From NCBI RefSeq assembly GCF_017488845.2, contig NZ_CP083370.1:496001-560000 (forward strand): 64,000 nucleotides of DNA. Direction: 5' to 3'. Positions 53,357 to 63,301 of the stretch are shown in pieces; positions within the stretch are counted from its first letter, which is position 1; every line of letters begins with the position of its first letter. The notes under the pieces were generated by a model. The model saw only the letters and a program-made list of their open reading frames with translations, made no database searches and was not told the origin of the DNA. The DNA comes from Ensifer canadensis. Its GTDB lineage: Bacteria > Pseudomonadota > Alphaproteobacteria > Rhizobiales > Rhizobiaceae. A program made the translations under genes and the position numbers.

Positions 53357-55456
53357 TTGTCCAAGCGATCGAACCTCATGACGCGCATTCTCGTCGCCGC
53401 GTCCGGTGTCGTTGTTACCGCCTTTGCCGGCTTTTCCGTCTATATCGACACGCTTCAGTACGACACAACCACCAAGGCGGTCGAAGAAAACATCTCGTCC
53501 TCCGGCGTCCAGGCCGCACAGAGCGTCGCCAAGTGGCTCAACGGTCGCGTCACGTTGACGGCGATGGTGGCCGACGCCGCCGGTCGGACGACCGATGACA
53601 ACGGCGTCCAGCCGATCCTCAAGAACGACGTGCTGACCAACGAGTTCATCTCGACCTATGTCGGCAACGAGAGCGGCAAGTTCATCACCTGGCCGGACAA
53701 TCCGATGCCGGCGGGCTACGATCCGCGCCAGCGCCCGTGGTATCAGCAGGCCGTCAAAGCCGACGCGCGTGTTCTCACCGAGCCCTATGTCGACGCCTCG
53801 ACCGGCGACCTCATCATCAGCGCTGCCGTTCCGGTCAAGCGCGACGGCAAGCTTTACGGCGTCACCGGCAGCGACTTCTCACTGGAAACGCTGGTCTCGA
53901 TGGTCAAGGGCATCGACGTCGGCGGCGAAGGCTTCGCCTTCCTCGCCAGCAAGGACGGCCAGATCCTCGTTCACCCGGATTCCAAGCTCGTCACCAAGAC
54001 GCTTGCCGACGCCTTCCCGATCGACACCCCGACGATCAGCTCCGGCATCATGAACACCGAACTCGATGGCAAGCCGATGATCGTCAGCTTCGTACCGGTT
54101 CAGGGCCTGCCCTCGGTCGAATGGTATGTCGGCTTCGTCATCGACGCCGATGTCGCCTATTCCGCGATCGACCAGTTCCGCATTGCCGCAACCGTCGCGA
54201 CCATTCTCGCCGTCGGCGTCATGCTCGTCTTCCTCGCAACCTTCCTCAACCGCCTTGTCATCCGCCCCGTCACCGACATGACCGGCGCGATGGAGAAGCT
54301 TGCCGCCGGCAATCTCAACGTCGAAATCCCCGGCGAAGATCGCCGCGACCAGATCGGCTCGATGGCCGCCGCAGTCGCCGTCTTCCGTTCCAATGCGGTC
54401 GAGCGTGCCCGCCTCGAAGACGAGGCCGACGCCAACCGTTCACTGTCGGAGCGCGAGCGCCTGGAACGCCAGGCTCGCGATGCCCGTGATGCTGCCGAAG
54501 TGCAGCAGGCCGTCGATGGCCTGGCAAGCGGTCTCGGCCGCCTGGCCGACGGCGATCTCGCCTACCGCATCGACAATCCGTTTGCCGATCGTCTCGATCG
54601 TCTGCGCGCCGACTTCAACAACTCGGTCGCCAAGCTGCACGACACGCTCTGCGCCGTTGGTGCCAATGCCCGCGGCATCGACGCCGGTGCGACGGAAATC
54701 CGTTCGGCCGCCGACGATCTGGCCCGCCGCACCGAGCAGCAGGCAGCCTCGGTCGAAGAGACGGCAGCTGCGCTTGAAGAGATCACCACCACGGTCAAGG
54801 ATTCTGCCCGCCGGGCGGAGGAAGTCGGCGTGCTGGTCGCCCGCACCCGGGCCGGTGCCGAAAAGTCCGGCGAGGTCGTTGCCAACGCCGTCGAGGCGAT
54901 GCATGCGATCGAAAAATCGTCGGGCGAAATCTCCAACATCATCGGCGTCATCGACGACATCGCCTTCCAGACCAACCTGCTGGCGCTGAATGCCGGCGTC
55001 GAGGCGGCCCGTGCCGGTGATGCCGGCAAGGGCTTTGCCGTCGTTGCCCAGGAAGTGCGTGAACTGGCACAGCGTTCGGCCAATGCCGCCAAGGAGATCA
55101 AGGCGCTGATCACCACCTCGGGCAACCAGGTGCGCAGCGGCGTGACGCTGGTCGGCGACACCGGCAAGGCGCTGGAGACGATCGTTGCCGAAGTGCAGGA
55201 GATCAACAAGCATGTGAGCGCGATCGTCACGGCGACGCGCGAACAGTCGACCGGCCTTCAGGAGATCAACACGGCAGTCAACACCATGGACCAGGGCACG
55301 CAGCAGAACGCGGCAATGGTGGAAGAGCAGACGGCGGCAAGCCATGGCCTGGCTTCGGAAGCCGCTTCGCTCAATGCGCTTCTGGCCCAGTTCAACCTCG
55401 GCAATACCCAGAGCGCCTATGCGCCGGCAGCTATGCCGCGCCGTCGCGCCGCATAG
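53357..55456 (+). CDS. mcpU: methyl-accepting chemotaxis protein, McpU-like
   Basis: A 699-residue transmembrane chemoreceptor. The TM helices are at about 9-30 and 275-297, enclosing a dCache sensor. [14 protein letters not shown] (122-135), Asp146 in EPYVDASTG and Asp173 in GVTGSDFSL match the amino-acid-binding pattern. The two Asp residues agree in spacing with those I remember as ligand contacts of Sinorhizobium McpU. HAMP follows, then a second HAMP-like unit and the signalling hairpin with tip [31 protein letters not shown] (here DDIAFQ). There is no CheR pentapeptide at the end (PRRRAA). The TTG start is supported by AGGAG six bases upstream. Residues 353-690 are identical to the next receptor. 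Confidence 0.9.
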   Translation: MSKRSNLMTRILVAASGVVVTAFAGFSVYIDTLQYDTTTKAVEENISSSGVQAAQSVAKWLNGRVTLTAMVADAAGRTTDDNGVQPILKNDVLTNEFISTYVGNESGKFITWPDNPMPAGYDPRQRPWYQQAVKADARVLTEPYVDASTGDLIISAAVPVKRDGKLYGVTGSDFSLETLVSMVKGIDVGGEGFAFLASKDGQILVHPDSKLVTKTLADAFPIDTPTISSGIMNTELDGKPMIVSFVPVQGLPSVEWYVGFVIDADVAYSAIDQFRIAATVATILAVGVMLVFLATFLNRLVIRPVTDMTGAMEKLAAGNLNVEIPGEDRRDQIGSMAAAVAVFRSNAVERARLEDEADANRSLSERERLERQARDARDAAEVQQAVDGLASGLGRLADGDLAYRIDNPFADRLDRLRADFNNSVAKLHDTLCAVGANARGIDAGATEIRSAADDLARRTEQQAASVEETAAALEEITTTVKDSARRAEEVGVLVARTRAGAEKSGEVVANAVEAMHAIEKSSGEISNIIGVIDDIAFQTNLLALNAGVEAARAGDAGKGFAVVAQEVRELAQRSANAAKEIKALITTSGNQVRSGVTLVGDTGKALETIVAEVQEINKHVSAIVTATREQSTGLQEINTAVNTMDQGTQQNAAMVEEQTAASHGLASEAASLNALLAQFNLGNTQSAYAPAAMPRRRAA
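54413..55426. repeat. 1,014-bp direct repeat, copy in MCP 1
   Basis: No difference was found by eye between this and 56971-57984. All overlapping reading frames compared in the two copies are also identical. The boundaries fall in frame, just after the HAMP region and nine codons before the stop. Confidence 0.9.
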
Positions 55457-55483
55457 ACGTAAAACACCTTAGATGCGAAGCAG

Positions 55484-55517
55484 GGCCCGGAGCACAACTC
55501 CGGGTCTTTGTTTTTGG
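55484..55517 (+). terminator. terminator after MCP 1
   Basis: GCCCGGAG / CTCCGGGT stem followed by CTTTGTTTTT. It lies 28 bp after the stop. Confidence 0.85.
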
Positions 55518-55797
55518 ATGCCCGTTTTTCGAAAATCGGCGCGTGCGCCGTAATTCGTTGTTCCGGCTTTCCTTTTTTAAGTTTTGATAAAGTGTCGAGG
55601 CATACCGTCCGATTGCCGCGAAATGACTTCGCACCGCACATCCGCCGATAGGGTCCATCTCCCGAAAAGCTCGCCTCAGGGCCACCGATGTGTTCCAGAC
55701 ACCTGCCTCACGCTGCGCGTGTTTTGGCTTTCCATCACGCGTTCGAAGTTTGCTCGCGATCTGCTTTTTCAAGCAATCGCGCGAAGGGAGACGAACG
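55518..55797. other. intergenic region between the two chemoreceptor genes
   Basis: About 280 bp, less GC-rich near 55570-55600. A weak frame runs through it into the second receptor but no ribosome-binding site supports a start there. It should hold the promoter of the second receptor, since a terminator precedes it. Confidence 0.4.
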
Positions 55798-58014
55798 GTG
55801 ATTCTCAAGACTGCGACCGCACGAAACATGTTTGCCATCGTGATGACTGGCCTTTTGACCTGTATGGTCACGGCTGCCATCGTGTTCTGGCTATCCTATC
55901 AGCAGCTGAAAGAGCGCAGCATTGCGGAGATGACCAACGCCGCCTATGCAAGCGCCGCCAACGTCGAGGCGAGGTTCGCAGAGACGAAAACGCTCGCCAA
56001 CAACATGCGCTCTGCCCTCTATGCCATGAAGGACAGTGGCACGGCGTCTCGCGAAGGTACGGTTGCGCTGCTGAAAAAGCTGATCGCGGACAACCCGCTC
56101 GCCGTTGGCCTCAGCACCGGCTGGGAGCCGAACGCGTTTGACGGCAAGGATGCGGAATATGCGGGCAAACCGGGCCACGATGCCAGTGGCCGCTACGTTC
56201 CCTATATCGCCCGTTCGGGGGAAAAGATCGTGTACGAAGCACTGGTCGATTACGACAAGCCCGGCGCAGGAGATTACTATCAGGTCCCCAAGAAGACTGG
56301 CCGCGACATGATCACCGAGCCTTACTTCTACAAGATCGACGGCAAGGACGTGCTGATGACGTCGATCATGGTGCCGTTGAAGCTCGACAATGCCTTCGTC
56401 GGCGTCGATGGCGTCGACATGGCGCTTGACCACCTTTCCAACGAGTTGGGCAAGCTGGCCCCGTTCGGTACCGGATTCGTTTCGCTGGTCAGCCAGGGCG
56501 GCAGCATCATCAGCCATCCCGATCAGACATTCCTTGGAAAATCGCTAAAGGACACCGGGCTTGAGGCCGGCGGTTGGGGCCAGCTTCTGGGCAAGACCGA
56601 GCAGGCGTTTGAACTCACCCACACGGATGGCTCGGTGCACATCGCCGTTGCCGTGCCGGTCAAGCTTCTGCCCGATACAACCTGGTACGTCGTCGTATCC
56701 GTGCCGCAGGCTACCGTCTTTGCCGGTCTCTCGCAGCTTGCGATGATCTCCGTCGCGGTTATCGCCGTCGCAGCCTTGATCATGATCCTGGTCGGTTGGA
56801 CGCTTGCCACCCGATTCCGCAAGCGCGTTGCGGCGGTCATCGGCGTCACCGGTGAAATCGCTGCGGGCAAGACCGATGTCGACCTGTCGGAAGCCGAGTG
56901 CAAGGACGAGATCGGCGATCTCGCCCGCTCGCTGCAGGTGCTGCGCGACGCGACCATCGCCAAGCTCAAGCTCGAAGACGAGGCCGACGCCAACCGTTCA
57001 CTGTCGGAGCGCGAGCGCCTGGAACGCCAGGCTCGCGATGCCCGTGATGCTGCCGAAGTGCAGCAGGCCGTCGATGGCCTGGCAAGCGGTCTCGGCCGCC
57101 TGGCCGACGGCGATCTCGCCTACCGCATCGACAATCCGTTTGCCGATCGTCTCGATCGTCTGCGCGCCGACTTCAACAACTCGGTCGCCAAGCTGCACGA
57201 CACGCTCTGCGCCGTTGGTGCCAATGCCCGCGGCATCGACGCCGGTGCGACGGAAATCCGTTCGGCCGCCGACGATCTGGCCCGCCGCACCGAGCAGCAG
57301 GCAGCCTCGGTCGAAGAGACGGCAGCTGCGCTTGAAGAGATCACCACCACGGTCAAGGATTCTGCCCGCCGGGCGGAGGAAGTCGGCGTGCTGGTCGCCC
57401 GCACCCGGGCCGGTGCCGAAAAGTCCGGCGAGGTCGTTGCCAACGCCGTCGAGGCGATGCATGCGATCGAAAAATCGTCGGGCGAAATCTCCAACATCAT
57501 CGGCGTCATCGACGACATCGCCTTCCAGACCAACCTGCTGGCGCTGAATGCCGGCGTCGAGGCGGCCCGTGCCGGTGATGCCGGCAAGGGCTTTGCCGTC
57601 GTTGCCCAGGAAGTGCGTGAACTGGCACAGCGTTCGGCCAATGCCGCCAAGGAGATCAAGGCGCTGATCACCACCTCGGGCAACCAGGTGCGCAGCGGCG
57701 TGACGCTGGTCGGCGACACCGGCAAGGCGCTGGAGACGATCGTTGCCGAAGTGCAGGAGATCAACAAGCATGTGAGCGCGATCGTCACGGCGACGCGCGA
57801 ACAGTCGACCGGCCTTCAGGAGATCAACACGGCAGTCAACACCATGGACCAGGGCACGCAGCAGAACGCGGCAATGGTGGAAGAGCAGACGGCGGCAAGC
57901 CATGGCCTGGCTTCGGAAGCCGCTTCGCTCAATGCGCTTCTGGCCCAGTTCAACCTCGGCAATACCCAGAGCGCCTATGCGCCGACACCAACGTCGCGTC
58001 GGCGGGCGGCATAG
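55798..58014 (+). CDS. methyl-accepting chemotaxis protein with a distinct dCache sensor
   Basis: A 738-residue chemoreceptor. TM helices lie at about 9-32 and 318-340. The dCache domain (about 40-310) has [41 protein letters not shown] and [10 protein letters not shown], different from the neighbouring receptor, so it probably binds another ligand class. HAMP and signalling domains follow. Residues 392-729 are identical to residues 353-690 of the upstream receptor. It ends SRRRAA without a CheR pentapeptide. The GTG at 55798 follows AAGGGAGA. The frame is open further upstream to 55690, but that part is not receptor-like. Confidence 0.88.
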   Translation: MILKTATARNMFAIVMTGLLTCMVTAAIVFWLSYQQLKERSIAEMTNAAYASAANVEARFAETKTLANNMRSALYAMKDSGTASREGTVALLKKLIADNPLAVGLSTGWEPNAFDGKDAEYAGKPGHDASGRYVPYIARSGEKIVYEALVDYDKPGAGDYYQVPKKTGRDMITEPYFYKIDGKDVLMTSIMVPLKLDNAFVGVDGVDMALDHLSNELGKLAPFGTGFVSLVSQGGSIISHPDQTFLGKSLKDTGLEAGGWGQLLGKTEQAFELTHTDGSVHIAVAVPVKLLPDTTWYVVVSVPQATVFAGLSQLAMISVAVIAVAALIMILVGWTLATRFRKRVAAVIGVTGEIAAGKTDVDLSEAECKDEIGDLARSLQVLRDATIAKLKLEDEADANRSLSERERLERQARDARDAAEVQQAVDGLASGLGRLADGDLAYRIDNPFADRLDRLRADFNNSVAKLHDTLCAVGANARGIDAGATEIRSAADDLARRTEQQAASVEETAAALEEITTTVKDSARRAEEVGVLVARTRAGAEKSGEVVANAVEAMHAIEKSSGEISNIIGVIDDIAFQTNLLALNAGVEAARAGDAGKGFAVVAQEVRELAQRSANAAKEIKALITTSGNQVRSGVTLVGDTGKALETIVAEVQEINKHVSAIVTATREQSTGLQEINTAVNTMDQGTQQNAAMVEEQTAASHGLASEAASLNALLAQFNLGNTQSAYAPTPTSRRRAA
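56971..57984. repeat. 1,014-bp direct repeat, copy in MCP 2
   Basis: Identical to 54413-55426 over its full length, while the sequence on both sides differs (sensor domain upstream, last nine codons downstream). This suggests recent gene conversion or domain duplication. Confidence 0.9.
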
Positions 58015-58041
58015 GTCGGGTGCATCGGTCTGAACGATGAG

Positions 58042-58072
58042 AAAGGGCCCGGACATCCGGGCCTTTTTCTAT
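58042..58072 (+). terminator. bidirectional terminator between MCP 2 and the RlmD-like gene
   Basis: AAAGGGCCCGG / CCGGGCCTTT stem, T-runs on both strands (CTTTTTCT on plus, CTTTCTC on minus). It overlaps the last bases of the convergent methyltransferase gene. Confidence 0.85.
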
Positions 58073-59319
58073 TTCTCGAGCGTTGCGACTGCCTCGACAT
58101 GGGCCGACCAGAGGAACTGGTCGATCGGCGTGACCGACGTGATGCGGTAGCCGGCAGCAACGAGGATCGCGAGATCGCGGGCAAGCGTTGTCGGATTGCA
58201 GGAGACGGCGACGATCTTCTTGACGCCGGAGCGGGCGATTTCCTGACACTGCACGTCCGCGCCCGCGCGTGGCGGGTCGAAGACGATGGCATCGTAAACC
58301 TTCAGTTCCTGCGCCATGAGCGGGCGGCGGAAGAGATCGCGCTTCTCGATCGTCACCGGCTTCAGCCCTTGCGTGTTGCGGGCGGAGAAGTCGAGCGCCT
58401 TCAGCGCCTTGTCCTCGCCTTCGACCGCGTGCACGCGGGCCTTGCGGGCGATGCGCAGGGCGAATGTGCCGCTGCCGGCAAAGAGGTCCGCAACCCGCTT
58501 TGCCTTGCCGATATGATCGAGCACCAGTGCTGCCATCGCCTCTTCAGCGGCAAGCGTTGCCTGGGTGAAGCCGCCGGGCGGCGGCGAGACGGAGACGCCG
58601 CCGAATTCGATCACCGGCTTCGTCGGCTCGACGATGATCTCACCATTGAGGCTGACGCGGGCAATGCCGCGTTCTCCGAGAACCGTCTCGACGGTGCGCC
58701 GGCGCTCGCGATCGCCAAATCCCTTGATGCCGTCGACCGAAAGGTCGAGACCGGAAAGCGTTTCGAGAACGGTGATGCGGAACGGTTCGGCGTTGACGGC
58801 CATGGCCGCGCCGATCTTGCCGATGGTGGCGAGCCGCGAGACGATGCCCGGGCTCGTGACGGGACATTCCGAAATCGCCACGATGTGGTGGCTTTCCGCC
58901 TGGTTGAAGCCGAGGAGCAGGTCTTTTTCGGTCTTGCGCGCCGTGAACACGGCGCGGCGGCGCTCGCCGGGTTGGGCTGTTATCAGCGGCGCGACATCAG
59001 GCTTCAATCCCTTCGACTTCAAGGCGTTGATCACCAGGTCGCGCTTGAAGGTCTGGTAGAGGCCGTCGGCCGCGTGCTGCAACGTGCAGCCGCCGCAGGT
59101 GCCGTTCTGACCGTCCGGGCCGAAGTGGCGACAGTGCGGTTCGACCCGGTCAGGCGATGCTTCGCGCAGCGAGATCAGCGTGCCCTGAGACTTGTTGACC
59201 GCAAGGGCCGCGCTCTCGCCCGGCAGCGTGAAGGGCGCATAGACCGGACCAGCCTCGGTTTCGGCAATGCCGTCGCCCTGCGCGCCGAGACGGGCGATGG
59301 TCAGGGTCAGCGTGCTCAT
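58069..59319 (-). CDS. rlmD: 23S rRNA (uracil-5) methyltransferase, RlmD/RumA-like
   Basis: A 416-residue iron-sulfur RNA m5U methyltransferase. The Fe-S ligands are probably C63, C75 and C78 (HCRHFG..GTCGGCTLQH) plus a later Cys in ISECPV. The SAM-binding core is VADLFAGSGTFAL, and the catalytic motifs are FDPPRAGA and SCNPTTLARD, with nucleophile Cys374. Alphaproteobacteria usually have a single enzyme of this type, so the exact uridine (1939 or 747) is uncertain. Its ATG overlaps the stop of tlyA by four bases (ATGA), so it is translationally coupled. Confidence 0.9.
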   Translation of the reverse strand: MSTLTLTIARLGAQGDGIAETEAGPVYAPFTLPGESAALAVNKSQGTLISLREASPDRVEPHCRHFGPDGQNGTCGGCTLQHAADGLYQTFKRDLVINALKSKGLKPDVAPLITAQPGERRRAVFTARKTEKDLLLGFNQAESHHIVAISECPVTSPGIVSRLATIGKIGAAMAVNAEPFRITVLETLSGLDLSVDGIKGFGDRERRRTVETVLGERGIARVSLNGEIIVEPTKPVIEFGGVSVSPPPGGFTQATLAAEEAMAALVLDHIGKAKRVADLFAGSGTFALRIARKARVHAVEGEDKALKALDFSARNTQGLKPVTIEKRDLFRRPLMAQELKVYDAIVFDPPRAGADVQCQEIARSGVKKIVAVSCNPTTLARDLAILVAAGYRITSVTPIDQFLWSAHVEAVATLEK

Positions 59320-60086
59320 GGCTTTTTCCCGGCCAGCAGGAACTCGACGTTGCCGTCGCCGCCTGATATCGGCGAGGGGATCAGCCCGAGGCTCTGCCAG
59401 CCCATGTCTTCGACCAGCCAGCGCTCGAGTTCGGCGGCAACCGCCGGCGCGCTGTCGGGATCCTTCAGCAGTCCGGCCTTGCTGATCGCATCGCGACCGG
59501 CCTCGAATTGCGGCTTGACCAGCAGGATGCAGTGCGCACCGCGAAGCGCCATCTCGAGTGCCGGCGGCAAGGCGAGCTTCAGCGAAATGAAGGAGACGTC
59601 GGAAACGATGAAGGTCACTTCACGGTTGTCGATGTCGTCCTCGGTCATCGCCCGGGCGTTGAGGCCCTCGATGCTGGTGACGCGCGGATCGCCCGAGATC
59701 CGCGGATGGATCTGGCCATGACCGACATCGATGGCAACCACGTGATCGGCACCGCGCTTCAACAGCACCTCGGTGAAACCGCCGGTGGAGGCGCCGATAT
59801 CGACGCAGCTTTCACCGGTCGGATCGAGCGCGAAATGATCGAGCGCTGCGGCAAGCTTCAGCGCTGCGCGCGAAACATAGTCCTGCGCCGGGTCATCGAT
59901 GGTGATGGTCACGCTCTCGGCAAAGGCCAACGACGGCTTGGTGACCGTGCGGCCGTCGACCTTGACGGTGCCGCGCTGGATCGCGTCGCGGGCACGGGCA
60001 CGGCTAGCCACCAGTCCTGTGTTGAGCAGCAGCTGGTCCAGGCGGACTCTGTTCTTGTGTTCTTCATTCTGGCGTTCTTCTGACAT
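59316..60086 (-). CDS. tlyA: TlyA family rRNA 2'-O-methyltransferase / hemolysin-like
   Basis: A 256-residue protein. An N-terminal S4 RNA-binding domain (about 14-75, VRLDQLLLNTGLVASRARARDAI) precedes an FtsJ-type methyltransferase domain with CVDIGASTGGFTEVLLKRGA, VAIDVGHGQIHP and LVKPQFEAGRD. In actinobacteria TlyA methylates 16S and 23S rRNA; activity in rhizobia is inferred. The ATG at 60086 starts the conserved part. The frame continues 123 codons upstream antisense to the chemoreceptor remnant and is rejected. It overlaps rlmD by four bases. In many alphaproteobacteria dxs directly precedes this pair; here a chemoreceptor remnant intervenes. Confidence 0.9.
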   Translation of the reverse strand: MSEERQNEEHKNRVRLDQLLLNTGLVASRARARDAIQRGTVKVDGRTVTKPSLAFAESVTITIDDPAQDYVSRAALKLAAALDHFALDPTGESCVDIGASTGGFTEVLLKRGADHVVAIDVGHGQIHPRISGDPRVTSIEGLNARAMTEDDIDNREVTFIVSDVSFISLKLALPPALEMALRGAHCILLVKPQFEAGRDAISKAGLLKDPDSAPAVAAELERWLVEDMGWQSLGLIPSPISGGDGNVEFLLAGKKP

Positions 60087-60189
60087 GTGTTTCTCATGGA
60101 GGGTTGGCGGCCTATTGGCAAGCCCCCTCGCTGCACGGCTGCTCGGCAGAGCGGGTAAGACGTGGTGATAAAACCCCCAAGGAGACAGG

Positions 60190-61067
60190 GAAGTAATCAC
60201 ATCACGCGAAATAAGCGAAAGTGCTGACGACCTGTCGCGGCGCACGGAGCAGCAGGCCGCATCGCTGGAACAGACCGCGGCGGCCCTCGACGAGATCACC
60301 GCCAACGTCACGAGCTCGACGCGGCGGGCCGAAAAGGCGCGCATCGTGGCCGGAGAGGCGAATTCAAGCGCTGCCAAATCCGGCGTCGTGGTGGCGAGTG
60401 CCGTGGAAGCGATGCGCCGGATCGAAAGCTCCTCCGGCCAGATCTCCAACATCATCGGCGTTATCGACGAGATCGCCTTTCAGACCAACCTCCTGGCGCT
60501 CAATGCCGGTGTCGAAGCGGCGCGGGCGGGCGAGGCCGGCAAAGGCTTTGCGGTCGTTGCCCAGGAGGTGCGCGAGCTGGCCCAGCGCTCGGCAAAGGCC
60601 GCCAAGGAGATCAAGGAGCTTATCCGCAATTCCAGCGTCGAGGTCGAAGGCGGGGTCAAGCTGGTGCGCGATACCGGCGAGGCGCTGAAGGCGATTGGCG
60701 GCCATGTGGCCACCATCAACCAGCACATGGACGCGATCGCCATCTCGGCGCGCGAACAGTCGGTGGGGCTCAGCGAAGTCAACACCGCCGTCAACCAGAT
60801 GGACCAGGTGACGCAGAAGAACGCGGCGATGGTCGAAGAGGCCAATGCCGCCAGCGCCCAGCTCGCCAGCGAGGCCGGCCGTCTGCGCGAGCTCATCGCC
60901 CGCTTCACGCTGCCGGGCCGCACGAACAGCATGACCGCCCCAAGCGATCTGCGCACCATGGCACCACTATGGCGGCGCCATCTGCACCGATACGCTCGGC
61001 GAGTGCCGCCCGCCCCGTGTCTTACGGCAATGCGGCGGTGGCGCAGGACGATTGGCAGGAATTCTGA
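60190..61067 (+). pseudogene. chemoreceptor remnant: signalling domain only, frameshifted tail
   Basis: The frame encodes the C-terminal signalling region of an MCP from [19 protein letters not shown] to [10 protein letters not shown], including the tip [16 protein letters not shown]. It lacks start codon, sensor, membrane helices and HAMP; stops (TGA TAA) lie just upstream near 60166. Near 60967 the frame is lost. A one-base insertion would restore [13 protein letters not shown] and continue to DDWQEF at the stop 61065-61067, the CheR/CheB-docking pentapeptide of methylation-competent receptors. So this is a decayed receptor of a different subtype from the two intact ones. A GTG at 60346 could start a shorter soluble product, but this is unlikely. 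Confidence 0.8.
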
Positions 61068-61093
61068 TCGTCGCCACGACACACAAGAAAGCA

Positions 61094-61122
61094 AAAGCCC
61101 CGGTTCATCGCCGGGGCTTTGG
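61094..61122 (-). terminator. terminator after dxs
   Basis: AAAGCCCCGG / CCGGGGCTTT stem with TTTTGC following on the minus strand. It lies 30 bp beyond the dxs stop. Confidence 0.8.
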
Positions 61123-61151
61123 TGTTTCGGACTGCCTTCGATCGCGTAGCC

Positions 61152-63089
61152 TTAGCCGGCAGCGCCGATGCCGATATCCTGCTTCTGGCCGAGTGCCTTG
61201 AACACCGTAGAAACGATGCCGGCGCGGTCGAGGCCGGCCAAGGCATACATCGCTTCGGGCTTTGCCTGCTCCATCCAGATGTCAGGCATCACCATCGGGC
61301 GCACCTTCAGGCCACCGTCGAGCAGGCCGTCTTCTGCGAGGAACTGCAGCACGTGGCTGGCAAAACCGCCGACTGCGCCTTCCTCGATGGTCACAAGCAC
61401 TTCGTGATGGCGGGCAAGCTGGCGGATGAGGTCGTGGTCGAGTGGCTTGGCAAAGCGCGCGTCGGCAACCGTCGTCGAAAGACCCGCCGCGTCGAGATCT
61501 TCGGCGGCCAACAAACAGTCGGCAAGGCGCGTGCCGAAGGAAAGCAGCGCCACCTTGGAGCCTTGCTTGACCACGCGGCCCTTGCCGATTTCAAGGATCT
61601 GGCCGCGCTCCGGCATTTCGACGCCCACGCCTTCGCCGCGCGGATAGCGGAACGAGATCGGGCCGGCATCATAGGCGACAGCGGTCCGCACCATGTGCTT
61701 CAGCTCTGCCTCGTCGGCGGCTGCCATGACGACGAAGCCGGGCAGGGTCGCGAGATAGGTCGTGTCGAAGGAGCCGGCATGGGTAGGCCCGTCGGCGCCG
61801 ACGAAACCGGCGCGGTCGATCGGAAAACGCACAGGCAGGCCCTGGATCGCCACGTCGTGGACCACCTGGTCGTAGCCGCGCTGCAGGAAGGTGGAATAAA
61901 GTGCGGCAAACGGCTTGTAGCCTTCAGATGCCAGACCGGCCGCAAAGGTCACCGCGTGCTGTTCGGCGATTCCGACGTCGAAGCAGCGCTTGGGGTGGGC
62001 GAGGGCGAACTTGTCGAGCCCGGTGCCGGATGGCATGGCGGCGGTGACCGCAACGATCTTGTCGTCGAAACCGGCTTCCTGCGTCAGGGCTTCGGCGAAG
62101 ACCGAGGTGTAGGCGGGCGCGTTCGGCTTTGCCTTGGCCTGCGCGCCGGTGATGACGTCGAACTTGTTGACGCCGTGATACTTGTCGGCAGCGGCTTCGG
62201 CGGGCGGATAGCCCTTGCCCTTCTGCGTCACCACATGGATCAGCACCGGCCCCTTGGCGTTGTCGCGAACGTTGCGCAGTACCGGCAGCAGGTGCTCGAA
62301 CGAGTGACCGTCGATCGGGCCGATATGATAGAAGCCCATTTCCTCGAACAGCGTGCCGCCGGTGACGTAGCCGCGGGCATGCTCGACCGCGCGGGTGATC
62401 GCCCGGTCGACCGTCTTGCCGAGATAGGCCGTCAGTTTCTTGCCGACTTCGCGGATGCCCATGTAGGTGCGGCCGGAAGCGAGGCGCGCCAGATAGGCGC
62501 TCATCGCGCCGGTCGGTGGCGCGATCGACATGTCGTTGTCGTTGAGGATGACGATCAGGCGGGCATCGAGCGCGCCCGCATTGTTGAGCGCTTCATAGGC
62601 CATGCCGGCCGAAAGCGCACCGTCGCCGATGATGGCGATGACATTGCGGTTCTTGCCGTCGAGGTCGGCGGCGACAGCCATGCCGAGGCCGGCGGAAATC
62701 GACGTCGAGGAGTGCGCGGCACCGAAGGGGTCGTATTCGCTTTCGGCGCGACGGGTGAAGCCGGACAGGCCGCCTTCCTGGCGCAAGGTGCGGATGCGAT
62801 CGCGACGGCCGGTCAGAATCTTGTGCGGGTAGCACTGATGGCCGACGTCGAAGATCAGCCGGTCATGCGGCGTGTTGAATATCTTGTGGATGGCGATCGT
62901 CAGCTCGACGACGCCGAGGCCCGCGCCGAGATGGCCACCGGTACGCGAGACCGCATCGATCATCTCTGCACGAACTTCGCCGGCAAGCTGCGGCAGATCC
63001 TTGTCGTCGATCTTCTTCAGATCGTCGGGAAAGGTCACCTTGTCGAGCAAGGGGGTTGCCGGCATCGGGTTCGTTGGCAGTTGTGTCAC
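61152..63089 (-). CDS. dxs: 1-deoxy-D-xylulose-5-phosphate synthase
   Basis: A 645-residue thiamine diphosphate enzyme joining pyruvate and glyceraldehyde-3-phosphate, the first step of the MEP isoprenoid pathway. The ThDP motif is [18 protein letters not shown] to [35 protein letters not shown] and the transketolase-like C-terminal half with [17 protein letters not shown] and [15 protein letters not shown] are diagnostic. The GTG at 63089 follows GAGG and gives the usual length. An upstream ATG-initiated extension of 26 residues is rejected. Same pathway as ispE at 12 kb. Its usual downstream neighbour tlyA is separated by a chemoreceptor remnant. Confidence 0.96.
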   Translation of the reverse strand: MTQLPTNPMPATPLLDKVTFPDDLKKIDDKDLPQLAGEVRAEMIDAVSRTGGHLGAGLGVVELTIAIHKIFNTPHDRLIFDVGHQCYPHKILTGRRDRIRTLRQEGGLSGFTRRAESEYDPFGAAHSSTSISAGLGMAVAADLDGKNRNVIAIIGDGALSAGMAYEALNNAGALDARLIVILNDNDMSIAPPTGAMSAYLARLASGRTYMGIREVGKKLTAYLGKTVDRAITRAVEHARGYVTGGTLFEEMGFYHIGPIDGHSFEHLLPVLRNVRDNAKGPVLIHVVTQKGKGYPPAEAAADKYHGVNKFDVITGAQAKAKPNAPAYTSVFAEALTQEAGFDDKIVAVTAAMPSGTGLDKFALAHPKRCFDVGIAEQHAVTFAAGLASEGYKPFAALYSTFLQRGYDQVVHDVAIQGLPVRFPIDRAGFVGADGPTHAGSFDTTYLATLPGFVVMAAADEAELKHMVRTAVAYDAGPISFRYPRGEGVGVEMPERGQILEIGKGRVVKQGSKVALLSFGTRLADCLLAAEDLDAAGLSTTVADARFAKPLDHDLIRQLARHHEVLVTIEEGAVGGFASHVLQFLAEDGLLDGGLKVRPMVMPDIWMEQAKPEAMYALAGLDRAGIVSTVFKALGQKQDIGIGAAG

Positions 63090-63220
63090 GCTGCATGCCT
63101 CATGCGCACCGCACGGATCGGGTGCGCGATAGTTGGTGGTACCGTTAAAGCGGCTCTTTAGACGCAATTGTTGCTGAATGCAAAATTAGGCTTTCCTGCG
63201 TCGTTGTCCTAGACACTACC

Positions 63221-63261
63221 GTATGATTCCCTGAATCGAAATCGATTTAAGGAAGCATGCG
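63221..63261. repeat. mosaic palindromic element, copy 6 (degenerate palindrome B only)
   Basis: GTATGATTCCCTGAATCG with inverted partner CGATTTAAGGAAGCATGC. The outer arms are mutated and palindrome A is absent. It lies between dxs and the pirin gene. Confidence 0.65.
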
Positions 63262-63301
63262 GCAACTGGAAGCGGCAAGCGGTCGCGGTTGTTCGATGCC
63301 C

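Noticed and set aside
58099..59721. 540-codon plus-strand frame
   Set aside because: Antisense to the rlmD and tlyA genes, both of which have clear family motifs. No ribosome-binding site.
60346..61149. a functional soluble chemoreceptor starting at GTG 60346
   Set aside because: The start would lie inside the conserved adaptation/signalling helix, there is no ribosome-binding site, and the C-terminal tail is frameshifted.
61119..63161. 680-codon open frame on the plus strand
   Set aside because: Exactly antisense to dxs, with low-complexity Arg/Gly/His composition and no known motif. It is a by-product of high GC at third positions.
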